From Flavobacterium panacis (GTDB lineage: Bacteria; Bacteroidota; Bacteroidia; Flavobacteriales; Flavobacteriaceae): a DNA stretch of 64,000 nt. The notes under the pieces were generated by a model that did not search any database, was not told the origin of the DNA, and was given only the letters and a program-made list of their open reading frames with translations. The translations under genes and the position numbers were made by a program. This document shows, one piece after another, positions 16,958 to 27,215 of this stretch. The number at the start of each line of letters is the position of its first letter. Positions within the stretch are counted from its first letter, which is position 1. Location of the stretch: NCBI RefSeq assembly GCF_024649945.1, contig NZ_JANKMS010000003.1:62001-126000 (forward strand), read 5' to 3'.

Positions 16958-19114
16958 ATGGCTAGAGATTTAAAATATACAAGAAATATCGGAATCGCTG
17001 CTCACATTGATGCTGGTAAAACAACGACAACTGAGCGTATTCTTTTTTATACTGGAAAGTCACACAAAATTGGTGAGGTACACGATGGTGCTGCAACAAT
17101 GGACTGGATGGCTCAAGAGCAAGAAAGAGGTATTACAATTACTTCTGCTGCTACAACTTGTACTTGGAACTTTCCAACTGTACAAGGTAAAGTTATTCCA
17201 GAATCATTACCATACCACTTTAATATTATTGATACTCCTGGACACGTTGACTTTACCGTAGAGGTAAACCGTTCTTTACGTGTACTTGATGGTTTAGTTT
17301 TCTTATTTAGTGCTGTTGATGGTGTTGAGCCGCAATCAGAAACTAACTGGAGACTTGCTGATCAATATAGAGTTCCTCGTATGGGATTCGTAAATAAAAT
17401 GGACCGTCAAGGTGCTAACTTTTTAGCTGTATGTGGACAGGTTAAAGATATGTTGAAATCGAATGCGGTTGCAATTACTTTGCCTATTGGTGATGAAGCA
17501 GATTTCAAAGGTATTGTTGACTTAGTTAAAAATCAAGCTATCGTATGGCATGATGAAACTCAAGGGGCTACTTTTGACGTTGTAGATATCCCAGCTGATA
17601 TGGTTGATGACGTTAAGCATTACCGTTCTATTCTTATCGAAGAGATTGCAACTTATGATGAAAATCTTTTGGATAAGTACATGGAAGATGAAAATTCTAT
17701 TACTGAAGAAGAAATCAACAACGCTTTAAGAGCGGCTACTATTGATATGGCAATCATTCCTATGCTTGCTGGTTCTTCTTTCAAAAACAAAGGTGTTCAA
17801 TTTATGCTGGATGCAGTTTGTAAATATTTACCATCTCCATTGGATAAAGAAGGTATTGAAGGAATTCACCCTGATGATGCTGAATTATTAGAAGAAGATC
17901 AAACTAAAATCTTACGTAAACCAGACGTAAAAGAGCCGTTCGCTGCTTTAGCGTTTAAAATCGCTACTGACCCATTCGTAGGTCGTTTAGCTTTCTTCCG
18001 TGCTTACTCTGGACGTTTAGATGCTGGTTCTTATGTTTTAAATACTCGTTCTGGTAACAAAGAGAGAATTTCTCGTATTTACCAAATGCACGCTAACAAA
18101 CAAAATCCAATCGAATATATTGAGGCTGGAGATATTGGAGCTGCTGTAGGATTTAAAGATATCAAAACTGGAGATACTTTATCTGATGAGAAACATCCAA
18201 TTATCTTGGAATCTATGAAATTCCCTGAGCCAGTAATTGGTATCGCTATTGAGCCTAAAACTAAAGCTGACGTTGATAAAATGGGTATGGCTTTAGCGAA
18301 ATTAGCTGAAGAGGATCCAACATTTACTGTAAGAACTGATGAGGCTTCAGGTCAAACTATTATTTCTGGTATGGGTGAGCTTCACTTAGATATCTTAGTT
18401 GATCGTATGAAACGTGAGTTTAAAGTAGAGGTTAATCAAGGTGAGCCACAAGTTGAGTACAAAGAGGCGTTTACTAAATCTGCTCAACATAGAGAAACTT
18501 ACAAAAAACAATCTGGAGGTCGTGGTAAATTCGGTGATATCGTATTTAGAATCGAGCCTGCTGATGAAGTTGATGGTAAAGTTCCTGTAGGATTACAGTT
18601 TGTTAATGAGGTAAAAGGTGGTAACGTTCCTAAAGAATATATCCCTGCTGTTGAAAAAGGTTTCCGTGAGGCTATGAAAACAGGTCCATTAGCTGGATAC
18701 GCTGTTGATAGTTTGAAGGTAACTTTATTAGACGGATCTTTCCACCCTGTGGATTCTGATGCTCTTTCTTTCGAATTAGCTGCAAGAATGGGTTATAAAG
18801 AATCTGGACGTGCTGCTGGAGCTGTTATTCTTGAGCCAATCATGAAAATCGAAGTTATTACTCCTGAAGAAAACATGGGTGATATCGTAGGTGACTTGAA
18901 CCGTCGTAGAGGCCAAGTTAATGACATGGGTGATAGGAATGGTGCTAAAACTATCAAAGCTGATGTGCCTTTATCAGAAATGTTTGGTTATGTAACTACA
19001 TTAAGAACATTATCTTCTGGTAGAGCTACTTCGACAATGGAGTTCTCTCACTATGCAGAAACACCTTCTAATATTTCAGAAGAGGTAATCAAAAAAGCAA
19101 AAGGTAACGCTTAA
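16958..19114 (+). CDS. fusA: Elongation factor G
   Basis: The 718-residue GTPase drives ribosomal translocation. The P-loop [13 protein letters not shown], switch [14 protein letters not shown] and NKMDRQGAN motifs are all intact. Domains II-V follow, with domain IV containing [18 protein letters not shown] and the C-terminal [21 protein letters not shown] slightly long G' insert is visible around residues 165-260, as is common in Bacteroidetes EF-G. It is the third gene of the str operon. tuf is not next to it; rpsJ follows directly. Confidence 0.99.
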   Translation: MARDLKYTRNIGIAAHIDAGKTTTTERILFYTGKSHKIGEVHDGAATMDWMAQEQERGITITSAATTCTWNFPTVQGKVIPESLPYHFNIIDTPGHVDFTVEVNRSLRVLDGLVFLFSAVDGVEPQSETNWRLADQYRVPRMGFVNKMDRQGANFLAVCGQVKDMLKSNAVAITLPIGDEADFKGIVDLVKNQAIVWHDETQGATFDVVDIPADMVDDVKHYRSILIEEIATYDENLLDKYMEDENSITEEEINNALRAATIDMAIIPMLAGSSFKNKGVQFMLDAVCKYLPSPLDKEGIEGIHPDDAELLEEDQTKILRKPDVKEPFAALAFKIATDPFVGRLAFFRAYSGRLDAGSYVLNTRSGNKERISRIYQMHANKQNPIEYIEAGDIGAAVGFKDIKTGDTLSDEKHPIILESMKFPEPVIGIAIEPKTKADVDKMGMALAKLAEEDPTFTVRTDEASGQTIISGMGELHLDILVDRMKREFKVEVNQGEPQVEYKEAFTKSAQHRETYKKQSGGRGKFGDIVFRIEPADEVDGKVPVGLQFVNEVKGGNVPKEYIPAVEKGFREAMKTGPLAGYAVDSLKVTLLDGSFHPVDSDALSFELAARMGYKESGRAAGAVILEPIMKIEVITPEENMGDIVGDLNRRRGQVNDMGDRNGAKTIKADVPLSEMFGYVTTLRTLSSGRATSTMEFSHYAETPSNISEEVIKKAKGNA

Positions 19115-19124
19115 TTTTAAGAAA

Positions 19125-19430
19125 ATGAGTCAAAAAATCAGAATAAAACTAAAATCTTACGATCACATGTTGGTAGATAAATCTGCTGAAAAGATCGTAA
19201 AAACAGTAAAAACTACTGGAGCAGTTGTGACAGGTCCAATTCCGTTGCCAACTCACAAAAAACTTTTCACTGTATTACGTTCTCCGCACGTTAACAAAAA
19301 AGCGAGAGAGCAATTTGAAGTAATGTCATACAAGAGATTGATTGATATTTATTCGTCTTCATCTAAAACTATTGATGCTTTAATGAAACTTGAATTGCCA
19401 AGTGGTGTTGAAGTAGAGATAAAAGTATAA
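19125..19430 (+). CDS. rpsJ: 30S ribosomal protein S10
   Basis: The 101-residue protein is S10/NusE ([60 protein letters not shown]). It is part of the 30S head and also a partner of NusB/NusG in antitermination. It lies 10 bases after fusA and is followed by a strong terminator, so here S10 closes the str operon rather than opening the operon with rplC. Confidence 0.99.
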
Positions 19431-19452
19431 TTTTTTTATATTTTTTTTATAT

Positions 19453-19485
19453 AAAAAGCGAGTCAGAAATGTCTCGCTTTTTTTT
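19453..19485 (+). terminator. Terminator of the str operon
   Basis: AAAAAGCGAG (19453-19462) pairs with CTCGCTTTTT (19473-19482) around a ten-base loop, followed by more T. It lies 22 bases after the rpsJ stop codon and separates rpsJ from the rplC unit. Confidence 0.9.
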
Positions 19486-19736
19486 GTTTTAAAAGATTGG
19501 TAATGATGATGTTGTTTTGGGGAATTAAGGTCGCAAAGTATTTTTTGATTCCCTTGTAATGTCCTTTGTTTTAGGGCGGTGCGAAGTTTTTTTATTGCTA
19601 TTTCGTTAATAAATTGTTAGGTGAAAATTGCTTGATAATTGAAAAAAGTGCTTTAAGGATTTGTGTTGGAAAGTTTGTTTTTGGTGCTAATTCGAGGCTT
19701 GGATTTTGATAATGAGCGATTTAATTTTTGTAACCG
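19486..19736. other. Intergenic stretch between str and S10-spc-alpha units
   Basis: This part of the 407-base gap between rpsJ and rplC contains no open frame of note, no repeat and no RNA gene that I can recognise. Only the terminator at its left and the promoter and leader at its right are interpretable. Confidence 0.6.
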
Positions 19737-19768
19737 TTTGGTTTATTCGATTTTAATATCTACTTTTG
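19737..19768 (+). promoter_or_regulatory. Promoter of the rplC-rplQ operon
   Basis: TTTG (19737-19740) and TACTTTTG (19761-19768) are perfect consensus boxes with 20 bases between them. The start point should lie near 19772, giving a leader of about 65 bases. Confidence 0.85.
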
Positions 19769-19771
19769 CAC

Positions 19772-19811
19772 TCCCTGTTTGGAAATTTCTGTTATTTTCA
19801 AATTGAAGGGA
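19772..19811 (+). promoter_or_regulatory. Structured leader before rplC
   Basis: Outer helix TCCCT/AGGGA (19772-19776 with 19807-19811) and inner helix TTTGGAAA/TTTTCAAA (19778-19785 with 19795-19802, one G-U pair) enclose a nine-base loop, with an asymmetric internal loop between the helices. It spans nearly the whole untranslated leader and has no T-run. A candidate ribosomal-protein binding site (in other bacteria L4 controls this operon); the regulator here is not known. Confidence 0.5.
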
Positions 19812-19837
19812 ATTTTAGTAATTAATAATTAATATTT

Positions 19838-20455
19838 ATGTCTGGGTTAATTGGTAAGAAAATCGGCATGACTAGTATTTTCGATGAAAACGGGAAAAAC
19901 ATTCCTTGTACAGTAATCGAAGCTGGGCCATGCGTTGTTACCCAAGTCAGAACCAACGAGGTTGACGGGTATGAAGCGTTGCAACTTGGTTTCGATGACA
20001 AAAACGAGAAACATTCTACTAAAGCTGCTTTAGGGCACTTTAAAAAAGCTGGAACTGTTGCTAAGAAAAAAGTCGTTGAATTCCAAGATTTCGCAACTGA
20101 ACAAAAATTAGGAGATCTTATTGATGTTACTATTTTTGAAGAAGGAGAATTTGTAGATGTACAAGGTGTGTCTAAAGGTAAAGGTTTCCAAGGTGTTGTT
20201 AAACGTCACGGTTTTGGTGGGGTTGGACAAGCTACTCATGGTCAGCACAACCGTTTAAGAGCGCCAGGTTCTGTAGGAGCTTCTTCTTATCCATCTAGAG
20301 TATTCAAAGGAATGCGTATGGCTGGAAGAATGGGAGGAGAAAATGTAAAAGTTCAAAACCTTAGAGTTTTAAAAGTAGTTGCTGAAAAGAATCTACTTGT
20401 TGTTAAAGGATGTATTCCAGGGCACAAAAACTCTTACGTAATCATTCAGAAGTAA
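19838..20455 (+). CDS. rplC: 50S ribosomal protein L3
   Basis: The 205-residue protein is L3 ([20 protein letters not shown] at the start; [20 protein letters not shown] and [15 protein letters not shown] later). Its long loop reaches the peptidyl-transferase centre, and L3 is an early assembly protein of the large subunit. It is the first gene of the large rplC-rplQ operon, downstream of a strong promoter and a structured leader. Its stop overlaps the rplD start by one base. Confidence 0.99.
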   Translation: MSGLIGKKIGMTSIFDENGKNIPCTVIEAGPCVVTQVRTNEVDGYEALQLGFDDKNEKHSTKAALGHFKKAGTVAKKKVVEFQDFATEQKLGDLIDVTIFEEGEFVDVQGVSKGKGFQGVVKRHGFGGVGQATHGQHNRLRAPGSVGASSYPSRVFKGMRMAGRMGGENVKVQNLRVLKVVAEKNLLVVKGCIPGHKNSYVIIQK

Positions 20456-21084
20456 TGGAAGTAAAAGTATTAGATTTCAACGGAAAAGATACTGGTAGAA
20501 AAGTTCAACTTTCTGATTCAGTATTCGCAATTGAACCAAACAATCACGCTGTATATCTTGATGTTAAGCAATATCTTGCTAATCAAAGACAAGGTACTCA
20601 CAAAGCTAAAGAAAGAGCTGAAGTAACTGGAAGTACGCGTAAGATTAAAAAACAAAAAGGAACTGGTACTGCTCGTGCAGGAAGTGTTAAGAATCCTTTG
20701 TTTAAAGGTGGAGGAACAGTTTTCGGGCCAAGACCAAGAAGTTATTCATTCAAATTGAATAAAAGCTTGAAAAGATTGGCTAGAAAATCAGCTTTCTCAA
20801 TTAAAGCAAAAGAGTCTAACATTGTAGTTCTTGAAGACTTTAATTTTGAAGTGCCAAACACTAAAAATTTCATTAACGTTTTGAAAGCTTTAGGGTTAGA
20901 AAATAAAAAATCTCTATTCGTGTTGGGTGAGTCAAATAAAAACGTATATTTGTCGTCACGCAATTTGAAGGCTTCTAACGTCGTAACTAGCTCAGAATTA
21001 AGCACTTACGCAATATTAAACGCTAATAATTTAGTGCTTTTGGAAGGTTCTTTAGGGTTAATTGAAGAAAATTTAAGTAAATAA
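20455..21084 (+). CDS. rplD: 50S ribosomal protein L4
   Basis: This 209-residue L4 starts at ATG 20455, which overlaps the rplC stop (TAATG). An upstream in-frame extension to 20410 lies inside rplC and is not credible. Diagnostic segments are [39 protein letters not shown] and [14 protein letters not shown], which form the loop lining the exit tunnel. L4 is the classical autoregulator of this operon in gammaproteobacteria, which makes the rplC leader worth testing. Confidence 0.98.
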   Translation: MEVKVLDFNGKDTGRKVQLSDSVFAIEPNNHAVYLDVKQYLANQRQGTHKAKERAEVTGSTRKIKKQKGTGTARAGSVKNPLFKGGGTVFGPRPRSYSFKLNKSLKRLARKSAFSIKAKESNIVVLEDFNFEVPNTKNFINVLKALGLENKKSLFVLGESNKNVYLSSRNLKASNVVTSSELSTYAILNANNLVLLEGSLGLIEENLSK

Positions 21085-21091
21085 TAGGAAT

Positions 21092-21382
21092 ATGAGCATC
21101 ATTATCAGACCTATAGTAACGGAAAAAGTAACCAAAGAAAGTGAAGTTCTAAACCGCTTCGGATTCGTTGTTGACAAAAAAGCAAACAAAGTTGAAATTA
21201 AGAAAGCTGTTGAGGCTGCTTATGGAGTAACTATCGTTTCTGTTAACACAATGAATGTGAGACCAGATAGATCTACTAAATACACTAAAAGTGGTTTAAT
21301 CAGTGGAAAGACAAATGCAATTAAAAAAGCAATTGTTCAAGTACAAGAAGGAGAAACAATTGATTTTTACAACAATATCTAA
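21092..21382 (+). CDS. rplW: 50S ribosomal protein L23
   Basis: The 96-residue protein is L23 (IIRPIVTEKVTKESE, FVVDKKANKVEIKKAVEAAY, VTIVSVNTMNVRPDRSTKYT). It sits at the tunnel exit and is the docking point for trigger factor and SRP. The order rplD-rplW-rplB with 7 and 9 base gaps is standard. Confidence 0.98.
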   Translation: MSIIIRPIVTEKVTKESEVLNRFGFVVDKKANKVEIKKAVEAAYGVTIVSVNTMNVRPDRSTKYTKSGLISGKTNAIKKAIVQVQEGETIDFYNNI

Positions 21383-21391
21383 GATAGAAAA

Positions 21392-22216
21392 ATGTCAGTA
21401 AGAAAATTAAAACCTATTACCCCAGGTCAGCGATTTAGAGTTGTGAATGGTTATGACGCCATTACAACTGATAAGCCGGAACGCTCTTTGATAGCGCCGA
21501 TAAAAAACTCTGGAGGTAGAAATAGTCAAGGAAAGATGACCATGCGTTATACGGGTGGTGGTCACAAGCAGAGATATCGTATTATTGATTTCAAAAGAAC
21601 TAAAGATGGAATTCCAGCTACAGTGAAATCAATCGAATACGATCCAAATCGTACTGCGTTTATCGCTTTATTAGCTTATGCTGATGGAGAGAAAACTTAT
21701 ATTATCGCTCAAAACGGATTGAAAGTTGGTCAGAAATTAGTTTCTGGTCCAGAATCTCAACCAGAGATTGGTAATACTTTACCTTTAAGCAGAATTCCTC
21801 TTGGAACTGTTATATCTTGTATTGAGTTACGTCCAGGACAAGGAGCGGTTATCGCTCGTTCAGCTGGAACTTTTGCTCAGTTAATGGCAAGAGACGGGAA
21901 ATATGCAACAATTAAAATGCCATCTGGTGAGACAAGATTGATCTTGTTAACTTGTTCGGCTACAATTGGAGCTGTTTCTAACTCTGACCACCAATTAGTT
22001 GTATCTGGTAAAGCAGGTAGAACAAGATGGTTAGGAAGAAGACCTAGAACTAGACCAGTAGCGATGAACCCAGTTGATCACCCTATGGGAGGTGGTGAAG
22101 GACGTTCTTCTGGAGGGCACCCACGTTCAAGAAACGGATTGCCAGCTAAAGGTTACAGAACTCGTTCTAAGAAAAACCCGAGTAACAAGTATATCGTAGA
22201 ACGTAGAAAGAAATAA
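21392..22216 (+). CDS. rplB: 50S ribosomal protein L2
   Basis: The 274-residue protein is L2, needed for subunit joining and peptidyl-transferase assembly. Segments visible are [40 protein letters not shown] and the catalytic-region motif [20 protein letters not shown], which includes the conserved histidine (DHPMGGGEG). Length is normal, and it lies six bases before rpsS. Confidence 0.99.
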   Translation: MSVRKLKPITPGQRFRVVNGYDAITTDKPERSLIAPIKNSGGRNSQGKMTMRYTGGGHKQRYRIIDFKRTKDGIPATVKSIEYDPNRTAFIALLAYADGEKTYIIAQNGLKVGQKLVSGPESQPEIGNTLPLSRIPLGTVISCIELRPGQGAVIARSAGTFAQLMARDGKYATIKMPSGETRLILLTCSATIGAVSNSDHQLVVSGKAGRTRWLGRRPRTRPVAMNPVDHPMGGGEGRSSGGHPRSRNGLPAKGYRTRSKKNPSNKYIVERRKK

Positions 22217-22222
22217 TAAGAT

Positions 22223-22501
22223 ATGGCACGTTCATTAAAAAAAGGACCTTTCGTTCATTATAAATTAGACAAGAAAGTTCAAGAAAACGTAGAAAGTGGT
22301 AAAAATGCAGTTGTTAAGACTTGGTCTAGAGCTTCAATGATTACTCCAGATTTCGTTGGACAAACTATCGCAGTTCATAACGGTCGTCAATTTGTACCAG
22401 TTTACGTAACAGAAAACATGGTAGGTCACAAATTAGGAGAATTTTCACCAACTAGATCTTTTAGAGGTCATGCTGGAGCAAAAAATAAAGGTAAAAAATA
22501 A
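22223..22501 (+). CDS. rpsS: 30S ribosomal protein S19
   Basis: The 92-residue protein is S19 ([58 protein letters not shown]). It is part of the small-subunit head near the intersubunit bridges and pairs with S13. Gene order rplB-rpsS-rplV is the universal one, with an eight-base gap to rplV. Confidence 0.99.
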   Translation: MARSLKKGPFVHYKLDKKVQENVESGKNAVVKTWSRASMITPDFVGQTIAVHNGRQFVPVYVTENMVGHKLGEFSPTRSFRGHAGAKNKGKK

Positions 22502-22509
22502 AAGAAGCA

Positions 22510-22923
22510 ATGGGAGTTCGTAAAAGAGAAACAGCAGATGCGAGAAAAGAGGCTAATAAGTCTATCGCTTTCGCAAAATTGAATAACTGCCCTACTTCAC
22601 CTAGAAAAATGCGCTTAGTAGCGGACTTGGTAAGAGGTCAGAAGGTAGAAAGAGCACTTAACATTTTAAGATTCAGTTCTAAAGAAGCTTCAAGAAAATT
22701 AGAAAAACTATTATTATCTGCAATCAATAACTGGGAGCAAAAAAATAGTGAAGGTAATTTAGAGGAAGCTGGATTATTTGTTAAAGAGATCAGAGTAGAT
22801 GGTGGAATGATGTTAAAAAGACTTCGTCCAGCTCCACAAGGTCGTGCACACAGAATAAGAAAACGTTCTAATCACGTAACAATCGTGCTTGGAGCTATCA
22901 ATAACACACAAAGCAATTCTTAA
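22510..22923 (+). CDS. rplV: 50S ribosomal protein L22
   Basis: The 137-residue protein is L22 ([54 protein letters not shown]). The beta-hairpin with the [14 protein letters not shown] motif lines the exit tunnel. It is longer at both ends than the E. coli protein, with a charged N-terminal extension of about 17 residues, as is common in Bacteroidetes. Confidence 0.98.
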
Positions 22924-22928
22924 GCAGC

Positions 22929-23687
22929 ATGGGACAAAAGACAAATCCAATTGGAAATAGACTTGGTATCATCAGAGGATGGGACTCAAACTGGTATGGT
23001 GGAAATGATTACGGCGATAAATTAGCTGAAGATCACAAAATCAGAAAGTATATCCACGCTCGTTTATCAAAAGCTAGTGTATCTAAAGTAATCATCGAGA
23101 GAACTTTAAAGCTTGTAACCGTTACTATCACTACTGCTAGACCTGGTATCATTATCGGAAAAGGTGGACAAGAGGTAGACAAGTTAAAAGAGGAACTTAA
23201 GAAAGTTACTGATAAAGAGGTTCAAATTAACATCTTTGAAATTAAAAGACCTGAGTTAGATGCTTATCTTGTGGCGACAAGCATCGCTCGTCAAATCGAA
23301 AGCCGTATTTCTTACAGACGTGCAATCAAAATGGCTATTGCTGCTTCTATGCGTATGAACGCTGAAGGTATCAAAGTTTTGATTTCTGGTCGTTTGAATG
23401 GTGCAGAGATGGCGCGTTCAGAAGGTTTTAAAGAAGGTAGAATTCCTCTATCAACTTTCAGAGCTGACATTGACTATGCTTTGGCTGAAGCTCATACTAC
23501 TTACGGTAGAATGGGGATCAAAGTATGGATCATGAAAGGTGAAGTTTACGGTAAGAGAGAACTTTCTCCACTTGCTGGAATGGACAAAAAACAATCTGGT
23601 ACTGGTGGTGGTAAAGGTGGAGATGCTCCTAGAGGCAAATCTAACTTTAACAAAGGAGGTAAACCAGACGCTCGTAAAAGAAAGTAA
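22929..23687 (+). CDS. rpsC: 30S ribosomal protein S3
   Basis: This 252-residue S3 has the KH domain ([20 protein letters not shown]; the GKGG loop is intact) and the C-terminal S3 domain ([20 protein letters not shown]). S3 lines the mRNA entry channel. After about residue 218 the protein continues with a glycine-, lysine- and asparagine-rich tail ([20 protein letters not shown]) of about 30 residues that looks unstructured. Confidence 0.99.
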   Translation: MGQKTNPIGNRLGIIRGWDSNWYGGNDYGDKLAEDHKIRKYIHARLSKASVSKVIIERTLKLVTVTITTARPGIIIGKGGQEVDKLKEELKKVTDKEVQINIFEIKRPELDAYLVATSIARQIESRISYRRAIKMAIAASMRMNAEGIKVLISGRLNGAEMARSEGFKEGRIPLSTFRADIDYALAEAHTTYGRMGIKVWIMKGEVYGKRELSPLAGMDKKQSGTGGGKGGDAPRGKSNFNKGGKPDARKRK

Positions 23688-23706
23688 ATTTTTAAACTAA
23701 AGAAAA

Positions 23707-24132
23707 ATGTTACAGCCTAAAAGAACAAAATACCGTAAGGTACAAAAAGGTAGAATGAAAGGTAACTCTCAAAGAGGGCATGAACTTTCAAATGGAATGT
23801 TTGGTATTAAATCTGTACATGAAGATGGAATGTTCTTAACTTCTCGTCAAATCGAAGCTGCACGTATCGCTGCAACTCGTTACATGAAAAGAGAGGGACA
23901 ATTATGGATTAAAATTTTCCCAGACAAACCTATTACGAAGAAACCTCTTGAAGTACGTATGGGTAAAGGTAAAGGAGCAGTTGAGTATTGGGCTGCTGTT
24001 GTTAAACCAGGAAGAATTATGTTTGAAGTTGGAGGAGTTCCTTTGTCAGTTGCAAAAGAGGCGTTACGTCTTGCAGCTCAAAAGCTTCCAGTAAAAACTA
24101 AGTTCGTCGTTGCTAGAGATTTCGAAGCATAA
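23707..24132 (+). CDS. rplP: 50S ribosomal protein L16
   Basis: The 141-residue protein is L16 ([55 protein letters not shown]). It helps position the tRNA acceptor arm near the A site. Its length and position between rpsC and rpmC are standard. The expected hydroxylation-site Arg region ([15 protein letters not shown]) is present. Confidence 0.99.
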   Translation: MLQPKRTKYRKVQKGRMKGNSQRGHELSNGMFGIKSVHEDGMFLTSRQIEAARIAATRYMKREGQLWIKIFPDKPITKKPLEVRMGKGKGAVEYWAAVVKPGRIMFEVGGVPLSVAKEALRLAAQKLPVKTKFVVARDFEA

Positions 24133-24144
24133 TTTATATTTATT

Positions 24145-24336
24145 ATGAAACAATCAGAAATAAAAGATCTTTCTGCAGCGGAGTTGCAAGAAAAGCTTAG
24201 TCAAACTAAGAAAGTATATGCTGACCTAAAAATGGCTCATGCTATCTCTCCAATTGCTAACCCACTTCAAATTAGAAGCGTTAGAAGAACAGTTGCAAGA
24301 TTAGCTACAGAGTTAACTAAAAGAGAGTTACAATAA
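24145..24336 (+). CDS. rpmC: 50S ribosomal protein L29
   Basis: The 63-residue two-helix protein is L29 (MKQSEIKDLSAAELQEKLSQ; NPLQIRSVRRTVARLATELT). It sits by the tunnel exit next to L23. The gap to rpsQ is 17 bases. Sequence and context are unambiguous. Confidence 0.97.
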   Translation: MKQSEIKDLSAAELQEKLSQTKKVYADLKMAHAISPIANPLQIRSVRRTVARLATELTKRELQ

Positions 24337-24353
24337 TTGTATTCTGCTGAAAG

Positions 24354-24614
24354 ATGGAAGAAAAAAGAAATTTAAGAAAAGAAAGAATAGGTGTTGTTAC
24401 TTCAAATAAGATGGATAAATCTATCGTTATTTCTGAAGTAAGAAAAGTAAAACACCCATTATACGGTAAGTTCGTGTTGAAAACTAAGAAATATGTTGCA
24501 CACGACGAAACAAACGACTGTAACATTGGAGATACTGTAAGAATTAGCGAAACGCGTCCTTTAAGTAAAACAAAATGTTGGAGATTAGTTGAAATCTTAG
24601 AAAGAGCTAAATAA
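24354..24614 (+). CDS. rpsQ: 30S ribosomal protein S17
   Basis: The 86-residue OB-fold protein is S17 ([60 protein letters not shown]). It binds 16S rRNA early in assembly. It ends two bases before the rplN start codon. Confidence 0.98.
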
Positions 24615-24616
24615 TT

Positions 24617-24985
24617 ATGGTACAACAAGAATCAAGACTAAAAGTAGCAGATAACACGGGAGCTAAAGAAGTTTTAACTATTCGTGTTTTAGGAGGTACT
24701 AAAAGAAGATATGCCTCTGTTGGTGACAAAATTGTAGTTTCTATCAAAGATGCAACTCCAAACGGAAACGTGAAAAAAGGAGCTGTTTCAACTGCAGTTG
24801 TTGTGCGTACTAAAAAAGAAGTGAGAAGAGCTGATGGTTCTTATATCCGTTTCGATGACAATGCATGTGTTCTTTTGAACGCTGCAGGGGAAATGAGAGG
24901 AACTCGTGTTTTTGGTCCGGTAGCAAGAGAACTTCGTGAAAAACAATTCATGAAAATTGTATCATTAGCACCAGAAGTGCTTTAA
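24617..24985 (+). CDS. rplN: 50S ribosomal protein L14
   Basis: This 122-residue L14 ([52 protein letters not shown]) is at the subunit interface in contact with L19. The length equals that of the E. coli protein. It marks the start of the spc section, although no promoter or terminator separates it from rpsQ. Confidence 0.99.
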
Positions 24986-24997
24986 TTCGTTTTTAAG

Positions 24998-25312
24998 ATG
25001 ATAAAGCTAAAAATAAAATCAGGAGATATCGTAAGAGTTATTGCTGGAGACCATAAAGGTGCTGAAGGTAAAGTTTTACGTGTTTACCGTGAGAAAAATA
25101 AAGCGATAGTTGAAGGTGTAAACTTGGTTTCAAAACACACTAAACCAAGTGCTAAAAACCCTCAAGGTGGTATCGTTAAGAAAGAGGCTTCTATTCAAAT
25201 TTCTAACATTGCTTTAATTGATCCTAAAACTAAGGAAACAACTAGAGTAGGTATTAGAGTAGAAGGAGATAAGAAAGTAAGATTTTCAAAAAAATCTAAT
25301 CAAGTACTATAG
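24998..25312 (+). CDS. rplX: 50S ribosomal protein L24
   Basis: The 104-residue protein is L24 ([20 protein letters not shown], the KOW motif at its start; [20 protein letters not shown]). It initiates large-subunit assembly. Only two bases lie between its stop and the rplE ATG. Confidence 0.98.
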
Positions 25313-25314
25313 TA

Positions 25315-25866
25315 ATGGCATATACACCTAGACTAAAAGAAGAATATAAGAGTAGAGTAATCTCTGCTCTTAAAGAAGAGTTCGGATATACAAACGTAAT
25401 GCAAGTTCCTAAACTTGAAAAAATCGTTTTGAGCCGTGGAGTTGGTGCAGCTGTATCTGATAAAAAACTTATTGACTATGCAGTTGATGAGTTAACAAAG
25501 ATCACTGGACAAAAAGCAGTTTCTACAATCTCTAAGAAAGACGTTGCGTCTTTCAAATTGAGAAAAGGAATGCCTATTGGAGCAAAAGTTACTTTACGTG
25601 GAGAAAGAATGTATGAGTTTTTAGATAGACTTATTACTTCTGCTTTACCACGTGTAAGAGATTTCGGTGGTATTAAGGCTACTGGTTTCGACGGAAGAGG
25701 TAACTACAATCTTGGAGTTTTGGAGCAAATCATTTTCCCAGAAATTGATATTGATAAAGTAAACAAAATTTCAGGAATGGATATTACTTTTGTTACTACT
25801 GCAAAAACAGACAAGGAAGCAAAGTCATTATTGGCTGAATTAGGATTACCTTTTAAAAAGAATTAA
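25315..25866 (+). CDS. rplE: 50S ribosomal protein L5
   Basis: This 183-residue L5 ([60 protein letters not shown]) binds 5S rRNA in the central protuberance. It is immediately followed by rpsN, three bases downstream. In E. coli the S8 repressor site lies just before this gene; here no hairpin is visible in front of rplE, while one precedes rpsH. Confidence 0.99.
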   Translation: MAYTPRLKEEYKSRVISALKEEFGYTNVMQVPKLEKIVLSRGVGAAVSDKKLIDYAVDELTKITGQKAVSTISKKDVASFKLRKGMPIGAKVTLRGERMYEFLDRLITSALPRVRDFGGIKATGFDGRGNYNLGVLEQIIFPEIDIDKVNKISGMDITFVTTAKTDKEAKSLLAELGLPFKKN

Positions 25867-25869
25867 GAC

Positions 25870-26139
25870 ATGGCTAAAGAATCAATGAAAGCCCGCGAGG
25901 TGAAAAGAGAGAAAACGGTAGCTAAGTATGCTGAGAAGAGAAAAGCTTTATTAGAAGCTGGAGACTACGAAGGTTTACAAAGATTACCAAAAAATGCTTC
26001 ACCTGTTCGTTTACACAATCGTTGCAAATTAACTGGAAGACCTAGAGGTTATATCCGTCAATTCGGAATCTCTCGTGTAACTTTCCGTGAAATGGCTAAC
26101 AATGGATTAATTCCAGGTGTGAAAAAAGCATCTTGGTAA
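25870..26139 (+). CDS. rpsN: 30S ribosomal protein S14, zinc-free form
   Basis: The 89-residue S14 ends with [20 protein letters not shown] and [18 protein letters not shown]. Only a single cysteine (in HNRCKLTG) remains of the four found in zinc-ribbon S14, so this is the C-minus type that does not depend on zinc. It is the last gene before a 105-base gap containing a possible internal promoter and a hairpin. Confidence 0.98.
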
Positions 26140-26163
26140 TCTCGCAATAAGTTATTACTTTTG
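26132..26163 (+). promoter_or_regulatory. Possible internal promoter upstream of rpsH
   Basis: CTTG (26132-26135, one mismatch to TTTG) and a perfect TACTTTTG (26156-26163) are 20 bases apart. The -33 box overlaps the end of rpsN. Transcripts starting here would carry the hairpin at 26197-26220. Confidence 0.55.
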
Positions 26164-26196
26164 CAAACCAAAAAATAATTTTTAATTGATTAAAGG

Positions 26197-26220
26197 TTCG
26201 GGAGATGAGTATCTCCCGAA
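26197..26220 (+). promoter_or_regulatory. Perfect hairpin in the rpsH leader
   Basis: TTCGGGAGAT (26197-26206) and ATCTCCCGAA (26211-26220) form a perfect ten-base-pair stem with a GAGT loop, 24 bases before the rpsH ATG. No T-run follows, so it is not a terminator. S8 is the classical spc-operon autoregulator, which makes an S8-binding or translational control element a reasonable guess. Confidence 0.6.
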
Positions 26221-26244
26221 AACCATAATCGCAATCAAATACAT

Positions 26245-26643
26245 ATGTATACAGATCCTATTGCAGATTATTTGACTAGAGTTCGTAACGCTGTGGCTGC
26301 AAACCACAAGGTTGTTGAAATTCCAGCATCTAATCTAAAAAAAGAGATAACTAAGATCTTATTTGATCAAGGTTACATCTTGAGTTACAAATTTGAGCAG
26401 AACACTGTACAAGGTTCTATCAAAATCGCTTTGAAGTATGATAAAGATACTAAAGAGCCTGTAATCAAAGATATCCAAAGAATTAGTAAACCTGGTTTAC
26501 GTAAGTACGCAGGTGCTGCCAAATTACCAAGAATCCTTAACGGATTAGGAATTGCTATTGTTTCTACATCAAAAGGTTTGATGACAGGAAAACAAGCTAA
26601 GCAATTAAATGTAGGTGGTGAAGTAATTTGTTACGTATACTAA
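26245..26643 (+). CDS. rpsH: 30S ribosomal protein S8
   Basis: The 132-residue S8 (MYTDPIADYLTRVRNAVAAN; RISKPGLRKYAGAAKLPRIL; IVSTSKGLMTGKQAKQLNVG) binds the central domain of 16S rRNA. The STSKG motif and the C-terminal GGEVICYVY are intact. It begins a sub-block preceded by its own promoter-like boxes and a perfect hairpin. Confidence 0.99.
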   Translation: MYTDPIADYLTRVRNAVAANHKVVEIPASNLKKEITKILFDQGYILSYKFEQNTVQGSIKIALKYDKDTKEPVIKDIQRISKPGLRKYAGAAKLPRILNGLGIAIVSTSKGLMTGKQAKQLNVGGEVICYVY

Positions 26644-26661
26644 TTTTAAACACTAGATAAG

Positions 26662-27204
26662 ATGTCAAGAATAGGTAAAAGCCCAATTGTAATCCCTGCT
26701 GGTGTAACTGTTGAAGTTAAAGACGGTAATATTACAGTAAAAGGAAAAAGAGGTCAACTAGTACAAGAGTTTTCGGACGTAAATGTAACTGTTGAAGGCG
26801 ATCAAGTTTTAGTTGAAAGATCGTCTGATCATAAAGACCATAGAGCAAAACACGGATTATTTAGATCTTTGATCAATAATATGATTGTTGGTGTATCTGA
26901 AGGTTTCACAAAAGAACTAGAATTAGTTGGAGTTGGTTATAGAGCTTCAAACCAAGGTCAAAAATTAGATTTAGCTCTTGGGTATTCTCACAATATTGTT
27001 TTAGAAATTGCTCCAGAAGTATCTTTAGAAACAATATCTGAAAAAGGTAAGAACCCAATAGTAAAATTAACATCATTTGATAAACAACTTTTAGGTCAAG
27101 TTGCTGCGAAAATCAGAGGTTTCCGTAAGCCTGAGCCATACAAAGGAAAAGGTGTTAAATTTGTGGGTGAAGTATTAAGAAGAAAAGCAGGTAAATCAGC
27201 TTAA
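26662..27204 (+). CDS. rplF: 50S ribosomal protein L6
   Basis: The 180-residue L6 ([60 protein letters not shown]) lies near the factor-binding site of the large subunit. Both alpha/beta repeats are present and the length is normal. It lies 18 bases after rpsH. Confidence 0.99.
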   Translation: MSRIGKSPIVIPAGVTVEVKDGNITVKGKRGQLVQEFSDVNVTVEGDQVLVERSSDHKDHRAKHGLFRSLINNMIVGVSEGFTKELELVGVGYRASNQGQKLDLALGYSHNIVLEIAPEVSLETISEKGKNPIVKLTSFDKQLLGQVAAKIRGFRKPEPYKGKGVKFVGEVLRRKAGKSA

Positions 27205-27215
27205 AATATAAGATT

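Noticed and set aside
20410..20454. N-terminal extension of L4 inside rplC
   Set aside because: ATG 20455 overlaps the rplC stop in the usual TAATG manner and matches L4 length.
24317..24628. 103-residue minus-strand open frame
   Set aside because: Antisense to rpsQ, whose identity is certain.
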